64,000 nucleotides of DNA from WTFY01 sp965205685 (GTDB lineage Bacteria; Pseudomonadota; Gammaproteobacteria; UBA4575). The first letter of the stretch is position 1. Every line of letters starts with the position of its first letter. The translations under genes and the position numbers were made by a program. A model generated the notes under the pieces. It saw only the letters and a program-made list of their open reading frames with translations, had not been told where the DNA came from and did no database searches. This document shows, one piece after another, positions 33,232 through 42,122 of this stretch. The DNA is taken from assembly GCA_965205685.1 (NCBI GenBank), contig OZ242174.1, positions 1,178,001 through 1,242,000 on the forward strand, given 5' to 3'.

Positions 33232-33839
33232 TCAGATTGGGGCAAAAGCCCTGTCAGCAGCGTCATATACCTCAAGCCCGCCATCGTCGATATGCGTTAC
33301 CGCACCATGGATCTCGAGTCGGCTCTCGTTCATGGCTTGATCCACGAAGGGGTACGTAATGAGATCCTCCAAGGACTTGATCACCGCGGCGCGCTCGAAG
33401 GTTTCAATCTTCTGGGCCTCATTGCCTTCCGGCAGGTGTGCGAAAGACGGGGCAAAAATATCCATCCGGCGCCCGGCCTGAACACATCTCATAGCAGGCC
33501 TTTACATCCCCGCAATTCGTGTGGCCGATCACAACGAGGTGGGTTACCCCAAGCCCCTCGACGGCATACTCCACAGCCGCCGAGGTTCCGTGGCGCTCCC
33601 CATTCGGCTTGTGGGGCGGGGCCAGGTTGGCGACATTTCGATGAATGAAGACTTCTCCGAGTTCCGTGCGGAAAGATCGCGTTGAGGTTGATGCGGCTGT
33701 CGCAGCAACCAATAATCATTGTCTGGGGTCGCTGACCTTCGCTTGCAAGCCGCTCATAAGAAGCCCGATTCTCGGCATAAGTTGTCGTTTTCCAACTGAG
33801 GTAGCGCTGGACCAGATACCTTGGTAACGGTTTGACCCT
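33232..33839 (-). pseudogene. Beta-carbonic anhydrase (pseudogene with frameshifts)
   Basis: Three minus-strand frames together spell a beta-class carbonic anhydrase. The first (33839 down to about 33670) gives the N-terminal KPLPRYLVQRYLSW and the zinc-site IIGCCDSRI. The second (about 33670-33480) gives LGEVFIHRNVANL, HGTSAAVEYAV and IGHTNCGDV. The third (about 33490-33232) gives GRRMDIFAPSFAHL to the C terminus. One shift lies near 33661-33673. A second shift near 33466-33490 coincides with a loss of about a dozen codons compared with the family. No start codon remains before the first block. The enzyme would have interconverted CO2 and bicarbonate. Confidence 0.82.
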
Positions 33840-33919
33840 GTATATCTCTAAATCCTTTGTTTCCTAGATAGTTACGGCTGGTATCTCGGATTACTCCGAA
33901 CGCTTTCGGAGCATTCAAA

Positions 33920-34007
33920 TGGTGCCCGGGGCCGGAGTCGAACCGGCAAGCCCGATACGGGCGAGGGATTTTAAGTCCCTTGCGTCTACCAATTCCGCCA
34001 CCCGGGC
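33920..34007 (-). tRNA. tRNA-Leu (TAA)
   Basis: An 88-base minus-strand tRNA with CCA and a long variable arm (CTCGCCCGTATCGGGCTT region). The anticodon stem AGGGA/TCCCT encloses CTTAAAA, giving TAA. The acceptor stem GCCCGGG is perfect. Confidence 0.95.
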
Positions 34008-34015
34008 CAGTGCGC

Positions 34016-34089
34016 TGGAGGCTAGGACCGGAATCGAACCGGTATAGACGGCTTTGCAGGCCGCTGCATCACCACTCTGCCACCTAGCC
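34016..34089 (-). tRNA. tRNA-Cys (GCA)
   Basis: A 74-base minus-strand tRNA with TCCA end. The anticodon stem CGGC/GCCG holds loop CTGCAAA, giving anticodon GCA. It is eight bases upstream of tRNA-Leu on the same strand, so the two are co-transcribed. Confidence 0.95.
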
Positions 34090-34206
34090 CCATTGTTACT
34101 GGCGGGAAGTCAACCACGGCGCCGCTATCCGGCCGGACCCCGGCATTCGTATTCAATGCGAATCCCGGTTATCAAGCTTCTGGTCAACCTGCAGGCAAGA
34201 ACCCCA

Positions 34207-35232
34207 CTATCCACCAATATACGACATTTCAATTTTAGGAAGTAAGGGAGATTCCGATGTGCGGGTTTCTGAATAGCGGTCGTCACGCCTTGACCAGACT
34301 CTCCCCACTACATCTGCAATATACTTGTCACTGGCCCCTTCACGCAACAGATGTCGCAAGTCACGACCCTGGGTCGCAAACAGGCAAGTATACAGCTTTC
34401 CCTCAGCGGACAGTCTCGCCCGGGTGCAATCCTGGCAAAAAGGCTGCGTCACAGAGGCGATAATGCCAATCTCGCCACCGCCGTCTCTGTAGCGCCAGCG
34501 TTTGGCTACTTCACCCCTGTAATTAGGTTCAGCCGGCTCAATGTCGAATTCCTTGCGAAGCTCGTCGACAATTTCCGCTGCGGTGTACACGTCGTCCAGG
34601 TTCCACTGGTTGGTATGCCCGACATCCATGTACTCGATAAAACGGATGATCTTGCCGCTGCCGTGGAAATGCCGTGCCATGGGCAAAATAGAGCTTTCAT
34701 TGGCGCCCTTCTTTACCACCATGTTGACCTTGACAGGTGCCAATCCCGCGGCTTGCGCCTCATCGATGGCCCGAAGCACCAGGTCCGGGCTAAAATCAGC
34801 GTTGCTGATCGACTTGAAGGTGGCGACATCCAGGGTGTCCAGGCTAATCGTGATGCGGTTCAAGCCCGCATTTCTGAGCTGCCTGGCCCTATCTTGGGTA
34901 AGCAGCACACCGTTCGTGGTCAGACTGATATCTTCGATGGCATCAATAGCTGCCAGATGCTCAATCAATACCGCCAGGTTCTTGCGCAACAGTGGCTCGC
35001 CTCCCGTCAGCCTGACCTTTCTGACCCCCAGCGAGGCAAAAATCTGCGCCAACCGTGTGATTTCCTCGAAAGTCAGCAACTGTTCCCTGTGTAAAAATTC
35101 ATAATTGCTGTTGAACACTTCCTTGGGCATACAGTATGTGCAACGAAAATTGCAGCGGTCGGTCACCGAAATCCTGAGATCGCGGACCGGCCGTGATAGG
35201 GTATCGAGCATCTGTACGGTGTTTTCTGTCAT
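34207..35232 (-). CDS. moaA: GTP 3',8-cyclase (molybdenum cofactor step 1)
   Basis: The radical SAM enzyme converts GTP to 3',8-cyclo-dihydro-GTP, the first step of molybdopterin synthesis. From the ATG at 35232 it has 341 residues. The SAM cluster is Cys27-x3-Cys31-x2-Cys34 (CNFRCTYC). The C-terminal substrate cluster is the C-x2-C-x13-C in FCQDCTRARL...YTC, and the protein ends with the required Gly-Gly (YIGG). A longer in-frame extension upstream is not supported. An alternative ATG at 35211 exists. moaA stands apart from moeB and mobAB, which are 13-15 kb away. Confidence 0.93.
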   Translation of the reverse strand: MTENTVQMLDTLSRPVRDLRISVTDRCNFRCTYCMPKEVFNSNYEFLHREQLLTFEEITRLAQIFASLGVRKVRLTGGEPLLRKNLAVLIEHLAAIDAIEDISLTTNGVLLTQDRARQLRNAGLNRITISLDTLDVATFKSISNADFSPDLVLRAIDEAQAAGLAPVKVNMVVKKGANESSILPMARHFHGSGKIIRFIEYMDVGHTNQWNLDDVYTAAEIVDELRKEFDIEPAEPNYRGEVAKRWRYRDGGGEIGIIASVTQPFCQDCTRARLSAEGKLYTCLFATQGRDLRHLLREGASDKYIADVVGRVWSRRDDRYSETRTSESPLLPKIEMSYIGG

Positions 35233-35310
35233 TGGGGGGAGGCCGGACACAACCGGCGCTTCATTTTCAGCAGACCCGTAAAATAATACCAAACTGCAGA
35301 CAATCGATAT

Positions 35311-36840
35311 ATGGCAACCACCAGACGCAAGCTCATCTACCTGGTCGCCGGGCCGGTGGGCGCGCTGATCGTCTATCTCCTGCTGCCGGATCAGTTTGTC
35401 TCCGGGGCGGGCGATCTGGCTACTCTGGATCATCCGGCCAAGGCCACACTGGCCATGCTCGTTTGGATGGCGATCTGGTGGCTGACAGAAGCGGTGGACA
35501 TCCGTGTGACGGCGCTGCTGCCCATTGCGCTTTTCCCAATATTTGGTGTCGCTTCGATCCGTGCCGCGACTGCGCCCTATGCCTCCCACATCATATTCTT
35601 GCTGCTGGGCGGGTTCCTGATCGCTACGGCCATCCAGCGCTGGGGGCTGGACAGGCGGATCGCACTAGGAATTCTGAGCCGGGTCGGAAGTTCCCCGGCG
35701 CGCATCGTCGGGGGGTTCATGCTGGCCACTGCATTCCTGAGTGCGTTCATCTCCAACACGGCAACGACAGCCATGATGTTGCCGATCGGGCTGAGTGTCA
35801 TCAGCCTGGTCCTGTTCAACGGGAATCCCGGCGAAGACGGGCACCCGGGGCACGCATTTGCGACCTGCATCATGCTGAGCATCGCCTATGCCGCTTCCAT
35901 CGGCGGAATCTCGACGGTCATCGGCACGATTCCCAACTCATTCGTGGTTTCGTTTGTGCGCGATGCGATCGATGCTCCTTACCAGCAGGACATCAGCTTT
36001 TTCGAATGGTCGAAGATCGGCGTGCCGATCGTGCTGGTGCTGCTACCCCTGAGCTGGTGGCTACTGACCAAGGTCATCTACAAGGTCGACACCGTGCAGC
36101 TTTCAGGTTCGGCGGACTCCCTGAAGAAGAAAATGCGCTCACTCGGCGCCATGGACTATGAGGAGAAGGCCGTGCTAGGCGTATTTGCCTTCACCGTCTT
36201 GATGTGGCTTGGGCGCACCCCCTTGCAGCATGCCGAGATTTCCCTGTTCGGCCATGTTTTTGTCCCGCTCGCCGGACTTACGGATTCAGGTATTGCGATC
36301 TTCGCAGCGGTGCTGCTTTTCATCCTTCCAGCCAGGAGCCATTCCGGGCAATTCATCCTGCAGTGGGTGGACCTCAAGAACCTGCCCTGGGGGATCCTGC
36401 TGCTGCTGGGCGGAGGGTTGAGCCTGGCCGCTGCAGTGAAGGCCAATGGTGTAACGGAATTTATAGGTGCCCAGGCCATGGGACTGTCGTTTTTGCCAGT
36501 TTTCCTGATCCTGCTGGCGGTCATCAGTGCAGTGGTATTTTTGACTGAACTGACTTCAAACACGGCGACAACGGCCACGCTGGTGCCCGTCCTGGCAGCC
36601 ATTGCCCCGGCGCTTGGCATCCATCCCTACACCCTCGTCATCCCGGCATCGATCGCTGCAAGCTGTGCGTTCATGCTGCCGATTGCCACACCTCCCAATG
36701 CCATCGTCTTCGGGTCAGGACACATCAGTTCACAGCAAATGCGAAAAACCGGCATCTGGCTGAACCTCATCTGCCTGACCGTGATCACGCTGCTGGCAGC
36801 GACACTCAGCAACTTCATGATTCAAGTAGTGACCGGATAA
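35311..36840 (+). CDS. SLC13/DASS-family sodium-anion transporter
   Basis: The 509-residue inner-membrane carrier has about eleven to thirteen helices in two inverted halves. Each half carries an SNT motif: AFISNTATTAMMLPI near 148-162 and ELTSNTATTATLVPV near 414-428. These bind sodium and substrate in DASS carriers for dicarboxylates, sulfate or related anions. The substrate cannot be fixed by eye; TCA-cycle dicarboxylates or sulfate are plausible in this organism. It is divergent from moaA with 78 bases between. Confidence 0.85.
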   Translation: MATTRRKLIYLVAGPVGALIVYLLLPDQFVSGAGDLATLDHPAKATLAMLVWMAIWWLTEAVDIRVTALLPIALFPIFGVASIRAATAPYASHIIFLLLGGFLIATAIQRWGLDRRIALGILSRVGSSPARIVGGFMLATAFLSAFISNTATTAMMLPIGLSVISLVLFNGNPGEDGHPGHAFATCIMLSIAYAASIGGISTVIGTIPNSFVVSFVRDAIDAPYQQDISFFEWSKIGVPIVLVLLPLSWWLLTKVIYKVDTVQLSGSADSLKKKMRSLGAMDYEEKAVLGVFAFTVLMWLGRTPLQHAEISLFGHVFVPLAGLTDSGIAIFAAVLLFILPARSHSGQFILQWVDLKNLPWGILLLLGGGLSLAAAVKANGVTEFIGAQAMGLSFLPVFLILLAVISAVVFLTELTSNTATTATLVPVLAAIAPALGIHPYTLVIPASIAASCAFMLPIATPPNAIVFGSGHISSQQMRKTGIWLNLICLTVITLLAATLSNFMIQVVTG

Positions 36841-36847
36841 ACGCTGG

Positions 36848-37708
36848 TTACTCGCCGTATTTCTCCGAGAACCTGTATTTTTCCTCCACCCCGATCAGGT
36901 CATTGAACTCGGAGAAGTTGAGCAGCTCGTTTTCCATTCCCAGGGTGGTACCGGTCTGGTGCAGATGCGCGTACAGGCTACGAAGCACATGACCGGCAGC
37001 GAACAGGCCGGTCAGCGGGTACAGGATAAGCTGAAATCCGAAGGCTTCCAGCTGTTCTTTTGACAATACCGGGGTTTTGCCGCCCTCGATCATGTTGGCT
37101 ACGATCGGTTTGGGAGCTCGTTCCCCGATCCGCTCAAGCTGCTCGATTGAGCCCGGCGCTTCCACAAAACTTGCATCAGCCCCGGCCTCGCGGGCCTGTG
37201 TAACGCGTGTGATGGCCTCGTCCAGGCCATGCACGGCTTCAGCATCCGTGCGCGCCACGATGAAAAAGTCGCGATCGCCCCGGGCATCTACCGCAGCACG
37301 GATTTTCTGCAGGTAGTCCTCGCGCGCAATGACCTTCTTGTTTCGCATATGGCCACATCGCTTCGGCCACACCTGATCCTCCAGGAAACATCCGGCAGCG
37401 CCTGCATCAATCAGAAGCTCTACCGTGCGATGCACGTTCAGCGGATTGCCGTAGCCTGTATCAGCATCGACGATCACGGGAATGGACACGCTTGAGCAAA
37501 TTGCGCGTGCGCGCTCGACCACCTCGGTCTGGGTCAACAAGCCGAAATCCGGCTCGCCGATGGTCGCCGCGGCAAGTGAGTAGCCGGACACGAATGCTAT
37601 CGGGAAACCGGCCTGCTCTGCGATTTTTGCAGACAGGGTGTCGTAGATGCCCGGAAAAGCCAGAGCGCCGACCCGATCCAGAACCTGCTGCACACGGTTT
37701 GCTGTCAT
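36848..37708 (-). CDS. Isocitrate lyase / PEP mutase superfamily enzyme
   Basis: The 286-residue TIM-barrel protein has the metal-binding VDADTGYGNPLNV near 85-97, the catalytic loop KRCGHM near 119-124 and a late ANMIEGGKTP segment. The KRCGH loop is the methylisocitrate lyase / oxaloacetate decarboxylase type rather than PEP mutase. Known members cleave C-C bonds next to a carboxylate or decarboxylate oxaloacetate. An AGGAGCATATTC site precedes the ATG. It is tail to tail with the SLC13 carrier, which may import a related acid. Confidence 0.82.
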   Translation of the reverse strand: MTANRVQQVLDRVGALAFPGIYDTLSAKIAEQAGFPIAFVSGYSLAAATIGEPDFGLLTQTEVVERARAICSSVSIPVIVDADTGYGNPLNVHRTVELLIDAGAAGCFLEDQVWPKRCGHMRNKKVIAREDYLQKIRAAVDARGDRDFFIVARTDAEAVHGLDEAITRVTQAREAGADASFVEAPGSIEQLERIGERAPKPIVANMIEGGKTPVLSKEQLEAFGFQLILYPLTGLFAAGHVLRSLYAHLHQTGTTLGMENELLNFSEFNDLIGVEEKYRFSEKYGE

Positions 37709-37909
37709 GAATATGCTCCTTGCAATACTAGCTGTTCAGTACCGGACACTACAGAGGACCCTGCCTTGCCGGGTCCGTGTACATGTTCCGGGAGGATGCA
37801 GTGTTTTGAGCAATTATACTTGCCGGATACCGGGTCTAGTAGGTCATACCTGCAAATTGAAACGCCTGCGGTTACAGGGGTGCTGCACGAGCACCATTCA
37901 TATCCATGA

Positions 37910-38836
37910 TCAGCGGTCTGAGGGCGCGGTTGTCTGTCTATAGCCTGGCAACGGCCTGCCCCGCCCGGCAATGGCCATGCCGGTCAGTATGACGGTCAAT
38001 GCAAGGAACGCATGCAGGCTGAAAGACTCGTTCATCAGCGCAATGCCCATCAGCAGTGCCCAGACCGGAATCAGGTAGTTGATCTGCGAGAGAAACGAAG
38101 GCCCTGCCCGGGCGATCACCGCAAAATAGATCAGGGTGGCCAGTGCCGTGGGGAACAGTCCAAGCAACACCACCGCAAGGAACTCTGTGCTCACCAGATG
38201 GACGGATGCCCCGTCCTGTGTAGCCCACCAGGCGGGCAGCATGATCAGGGCCGAAACCAGCATCACGGCTGCAGATATGGCCAGCAGGCTACCCTTCGGC
38301 AGTTGCTTGGCCAGGATGGTGTTGAGCGCATAACACAGGGCACCGCCCAGGATGGTCAGCATGGGCAAGAACGTGTGGGTTCCGTTGCCGAACTCGGTCA
38401 CCGCTGCGGGTCCAAGCAGGATCAGGATTCCGGCGAATCCGGCCAGAAAGCCAAGCACCTGCAATGCATTCAGCCTTTCCCCGGGCACGAAGAAATGGGC
38501 CATCACGATCGTAGCCAAAGGCATGACGGCCATCAGGATTCCCGCGATCCCGCTGTCGACGGTTTGCTGCCCCCAGCTGATTAGGTAAAACGGCAGGCAG
38601 TTGCCGAAGACGGCCAGGGCAATGATCAGTGGCCAGATGGTGCGAAGGAAGCCGAAAGACTCCTTCCTGATGAGGGCTAGCGACAGCAGCAGCACGGCGG
38701 CGATGGCAATTCGCCCCGCCGTCACCGTGACGGGCAGCAGTTCCTGCACGGCCAGCTTGGTCAGCATGAAGGCGCTGCCGTACATCGCAGTCAGGGCCGC
38801 AAGGCCCAGCCAGTCCAGCGGTGTCGCATGTTGCAT
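37910..38836 (-). CDS. EamA/DMT-family permease
   Basis: The 308-residue protein has ten predicted membrane helices in two EamA repeats, as in RhaT/YdcZ-type drug/metabolite transporters. It starts LDWLGLAALTAMYGSAFMLTKLAV and ends with a short Arg-rich cytoplasmic tail. The substrate is unknown. It is monocistronic, with about 200 bases before the PEP mutase-family gene and about 300 bases of gene-free DNA upstream. Confidence 0.85.
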   Translation of the reverse strand: MQHATPLDWLGLAALTAMYGSAFMLTKLAVQELLPVTVTAGRIAIAAVLLLSLALIRKESFGFLRTIWPLIIALAVFGNCLPFYLISWGQQTVDSGIAGILMAVMPLATIVMAHFFVPGERLNALQVLGFLAGFAGILILLGPAAVTEFGNGTHTFLPMLTILGGALCYALNTILAKQLPKGSLLAISAAVMLVSALIMLPAWWATQDGASVHLVSTEFLAVVLLGLFPTALATLIYFAVIARAGPSFLSQINYLIPVWALLMGIALMNESFSLHAFLALTVILTGMAIAGRGRPLPGYRQTTAPSDR

Positions 38837-39145
38837 GACCGATCACCTACGCAGGCTGGCACCTGCCGGCACTTTTTTGCAGGCCATCCCTGCGTGCAGG
38901 GTTCCCTGCCACCGTCCCGGGTGTGCCACACCTGGTGTTCTTTCACGTTCCCTGATGCTTTCCATGCCCGCAAGTATAAGGACAGTCGCCAGGGGCTGCC
39001 ATCCGTCCCTGGTCTGCTTGCCCTGGAATCCGGAAGCCGGAACAGCCGAGCAGCAAGGATTCGGGTACACTGATGCAACTTTTATCTGGAACAAATCCAG
39101 GAGTCGCATGCGCGCACGCGCAAGCCGTGGCAAAGGGATCATCTC
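38837..39145. other. Gene-free interval
   Basis: Nothing recognisable beyond the divergent promoter space for the EamA gene and the J-domain gene. A GC-rich inverted segment followed by six T occurs near 38850-38878 but has no gene to terminate on that strand. Confidence 0.4.
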
Positions 39146-39871
39146 ATGATACGTGAAGTCGGCCTGATCGCCCTGATTATCGGGCTCTGGTTCGGGATTC
39201 GCTGGCTGGTCAGACAGCCCAGGCAGGTGCAGTGGAAATGGATGGCCGGGCTAGCCGTGATCGTACTGCTGGGTCTTGCGGCCACCGGCAGGCTGCACTG
39301 GATCTTCGCGCTGGTTGCGGCCATCGTACCGTTTATCCGCCGTATGCTTGGACTGATCAGCTACCTGCCGATGCTGAAAGGCTTGCTGCACCGCTTCCGG
39401 GATCCACCCCCCGATTTTTCTTTCAATCGACAGGCCAGCATGGAAACGCGTTTTTTGAAAGTCGAACTCGATCCGGCATCCGGCAAACTGTGTGGCGAGA
39501 TCAAGCAAGGGCCTCACCAGGGGAAAAAACTGGAGGATCTGTCCCAGTCCGAACTCACCGCTCTGCTGCGGGAATATTCCCGTCAGGACCCGCAGTCGGC
39601 CCAGTTGCTGGCAGCCTACCTGCAGCGTTCAGGGCACACCGGCTGGCAGGACCATTACGGACAGGACAATGCGAGGCGCAACCGCGCAGGAGATCGTGGC
39701 ACGATGTCCCGGCAGGAAGCCTATGCGATACTTGGCCTCGATGAGGGAGCCTCGGAGAACGAGGTCATCGAAGCGCACCGCCGATTGATACAGAAACTTC
39801 ACCCAGACCGGGGGGGCAATGACTACCTGTCCGCCAAGATTAACCAGGCCAAGGCCAAGCTGTTGGCCTAG
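39146..39871 (+). CDS. Membrane-anchored protein with C-terminal J domain
   Basis: The 241-residue protein has two or three N-terminal membrane segments (about 4-24, 33-48 and 50-67). A soluble middle follows, then a C-terminal J domain (about 188-240) with EAYAILGLDEGASENEV and the HPD motif in KLHPDRGGN. The arrangement resembles DjlA-like or Pam18/Tim14-like co-chaperones that recruit DnaK to a membrane. A AAGGGATC site precedes the ATG. The gene is 15 bases upstream of the VWA gene and probably shares a transcript with it. Confidence 0.8.
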   Translation: MIREVGLIALIIGLWFGIRWLVRQPRQVQWKWMAGLAVIVLLGLAATGRLHWIFALVAAIVPFIRRMLGLISYLPMLKGLLHRFRDPPPDFSFNRQASMETRFLKVELDPASGKLCGEIKQGPHQGKKLEDLSQSELTALLREYSRQDPQSAQLLAAYLQRSGHTGWQDHYGQDNARRNRAGDRGTMSRQEAYAILGLDEGASENEVIEAHRRLIQKLHPDRGGNDYLSAKINQAKAKLLA

Positions 39872-39886
39872 ACCACAGGGGTTACC

Positions 39887-42118
39887 GTGATTCTGCAGCG
39901 TGTAATGTTCTGGAGAAAGAAAGCCCGGGAACAAAAGCCCGCGCCTGAACCTGAAAAAACCCAGGAACGACTCAGCACCCCGACCAACAGTTCCATCTAT
40001 GGCGGAATGGGAGTCCTGGAGATGAAGCTGCGCATGGAGCTGATCGTCGATCAGAAGGTCTCATCCGCGAAGGACATGCTGATGCCGGCCAAGCAGCTTG
40101 CCGAACATGCCAAGGCGGACCAGGATCGATTTCTGGAATCTGCCGAGAGGCTTTCCGCAACCAACGTCGAACTGGCCTACGACTTCTGCCGTCTTGCACC
40201 ACCGAGCCTGCAGCTTGTCGACGAAGCACACTGGGATGGCTGGCTCGTCCGGTTGCAGGAAATCTACACTGCAGATGGCGCCCAGGCAGCAATCGAAGCG
40301 ATGAATAACGTGGACCAGTTTGTTCAGTCCATTACCCATGCCCCGAGCAGTGTTTCCCTGGACAATATCTCGCGCATCCTAGAGAGCTTTGTCACCGGCC
40401 TCAATGGCAGAAAGCTCGGCATCGAACAAGACGCCTGCTTCTACACAGACACCGAGATCATCCGATTGCCGGAACTGCTGACCGAGTTCGACAGCTACGA
40501 AGAAAATTTTGCCCTGTACAAGGCCATGGCCGTGCACCAGTGGGCGCAGACCTGGTTCGGCACATGGACACTAAACATCGGTGCTTTCCTAGGGATGTAC
40601 CAGGACCCGGAGCGTGCACAGGCGCTGTTTCACAAGCTCGAGACCATTCGCCTGGATGCCTGCATCGCACGTGAACTGCCGGGCATGTCACGTGTCATGA
40701 AAGACTTCAGCCCACAGATGGATACAGGGGCCTTGTCAAAAAATTGGCAAAATGCAGTGCGCAGGCTAAAAGAAGCCGATATGACTGTACAGGACACGAT
40801 ATTTTTCCTTGAGGCCGTGTACAAGGACAAGGCAATCCCCGAAGACAAGCCCTACCAGGGCAGCCTGAATCCCAGGGAGGCCTGGGCGGTGCGCGAGGCC
40901 CGGGTACAGCGGGAAAAGCGAAACCTTGAAAACCGTCTCATCGACCTCCAGCACGAGCTCGAGAAATACAGTGACGATTTGCCGGACGAAGATCAGGAAC
41001 GCCACAAGGCCGGCTTCACCGTAGAAGAGATTGAGGGAGAAGCTCCTGAAGACGGGCGCAAGATCGAGTTGCAGTATGGCGGGAACCCCATCGAGATCCC
41101 CGAGAACATACAGCAACTCCTGGAATCCATCACGCAGGATCTCGGCAACATCCCGGATGACTACCTGCAGACGGAAGCACCGGATCCAAACCAGGATGAG
41201 GCACTGTCAGGACCACCGCCGCAGGCCGCATCCTCACAGGATAGCGAAACCACCTGGCTCTATGATGAGTGGGATCATTCGCGTCAGAAATACAGAAAGG
41301 AATGGTGTCGGTTGAAGGAGCTTGAAGTAGAGCCCGTACACAATGGCTTCGTATCCAGGACTCTGGACAAGCACAGGGGGCTGCTGAAGCATCTGCACAG
41401 AACCTTTGAATCCCTGCGCGAGGACGACCGACGGATCAAGCGACAACCCTACGGGGATGATGTGGATCTTGATGCAGTGATCGAGGCCTTTTCGGACACC
41501 CGGATCGGTCTTGAGGCCTCGCAGAACCTGTTCACACGTTCACGCAAGGTGGACCGGAACATTGCGGTCATGTTCATGATAGACATGAGCGGTTCGACGG
41601 CCGGCTGGGTCAACGAGATGGAACGGGAGGCCCTGGTGCTGCTTTGCGAGTCACTCGAGATCCTGGGTGACCGCTACTCCATTTACGGATTCTCAGGGTT
41701 CACCCACGAACGATGTGAACTCTACAGGATCAAGGAATTCGAGGAACCGTACAGCGATCTAGTAAAGGCACGCATCAGCGGCATCCAAGCGCAAGGGTAT
41801 ACCCGTATGGGTGCCGCGGTCCGTCACCTCACGAAACTGCTCCATCAGGTCGAGGCGCGTACCAAACTTCTGATTGCGTTGTCTGATGGCAGGCCGGATG
41901 ACCAGGACGGGTATCGGGGTCCTTATGGCATCGAGGACACGCGACGCGCACTGATCGAGGCCAAGTACCTGGGTGTCCATCCTTTCTGCATTACGATCGA
42001 TGAGGAGGCCATGGATTACCTGCAGCACATGTATGGGCCTGCGAGCTTTACGGTAGTCGACGATGTAGACAAGCTCCCGTACCGGGTTTCGGATATCTAC
42101 AGGCGAATCGCCTTCTGA
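39887..42118 (+). CDS. VWA-domain protein of the CbbO/NorD family
   Basis: The 743-residue protein starts at a GTG with AGGGG eight bases upstream. The N-terminal two thirds is helical, with an acidic Gln/Pro-rich linker (about 395-450). The C-terminal VWA domain (about 560-740) carries an intact MIDAS motif, MIDMSGST near 565-572, and a late DGRPDD loop. Relatives are CbbO, which with the AAA+ ATPase CbbQ reactivates Rubisco, and NorD, which with NorQ helps nitric oxide reductase. No MoxR/CbbQ/NorQ ATPase and no Rubisco or nor gene is in the window, so its partner must be elsewhere. Confidence 0.72.
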   Translation: MILQRVMFWRKKAREQKPAPEPEKTQERLSTPTNSSIYGGMGVLEMKLRMELIVDQKVSSAKDMLMPAKQLAEHAKADQDRFLESAERLSATNVELAYDFCRLAPPSLQLVDEAHWDGWLVRLQEIYTADGAQAAIEAMNNVDQFVQSITHAPSSVSLDNISRILESFVTGLNGRKLGIEQDACFYTDTEIIRLPELLTEFDSYEENFALYKAMAVHQWAQTWFGTWTLNIGAFLGMYQDPERAQALFHKLETIRLDACIARELPGMSRVMKDFSPQMDTGALSKNWQNAVRRLKEADMTVQDTIFFLEAVYKDKAIPEDKPYQGSLNPREAWAVREARVQREKRNLENRLIDLQHELEKYSDDLPDEDQERHKAGFTVEEIEGEAPEDGRKIELQYGGNPIEIPENIQQLLESITQDLGNIPDDYLQTEAPDPNQDEALSGPPPQAASSQDSETTWLYDEWDHSRQKYRKEWCRLKELEVEPVHNGFVSRTLDKHRGLLKHLHRTFESLREDDRRIKRQPYGDDVDLDAVIEAFSDTRIGLEASQNLFTRSRKVDRNIAVMFMIDMSGSTAGWVNEMEREALVLLCESLEILGDRYSIYGFSGFTHERCELYRIKEFEEPYSDLVKARISGIQAQGYTRMGAAVRHLTKLLHQVEARTKLLIALSDGRPDDQDGYRGPYGIEDTRRALIEAKYLGVHPFCITIDEEAMDYLQHMYGPASFTVVDDVDKLPYRVSDIYRRIAF

Positions 42119-42122
42119 TGCC

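Noticed and set aside
34207..35589. N-terminal extension of moaA by about 119 residues
   Set aside because: The conserved protein begins near 35232. The extension lies over the start of the divergent SLC13 gene and has no similarity to MoaA.
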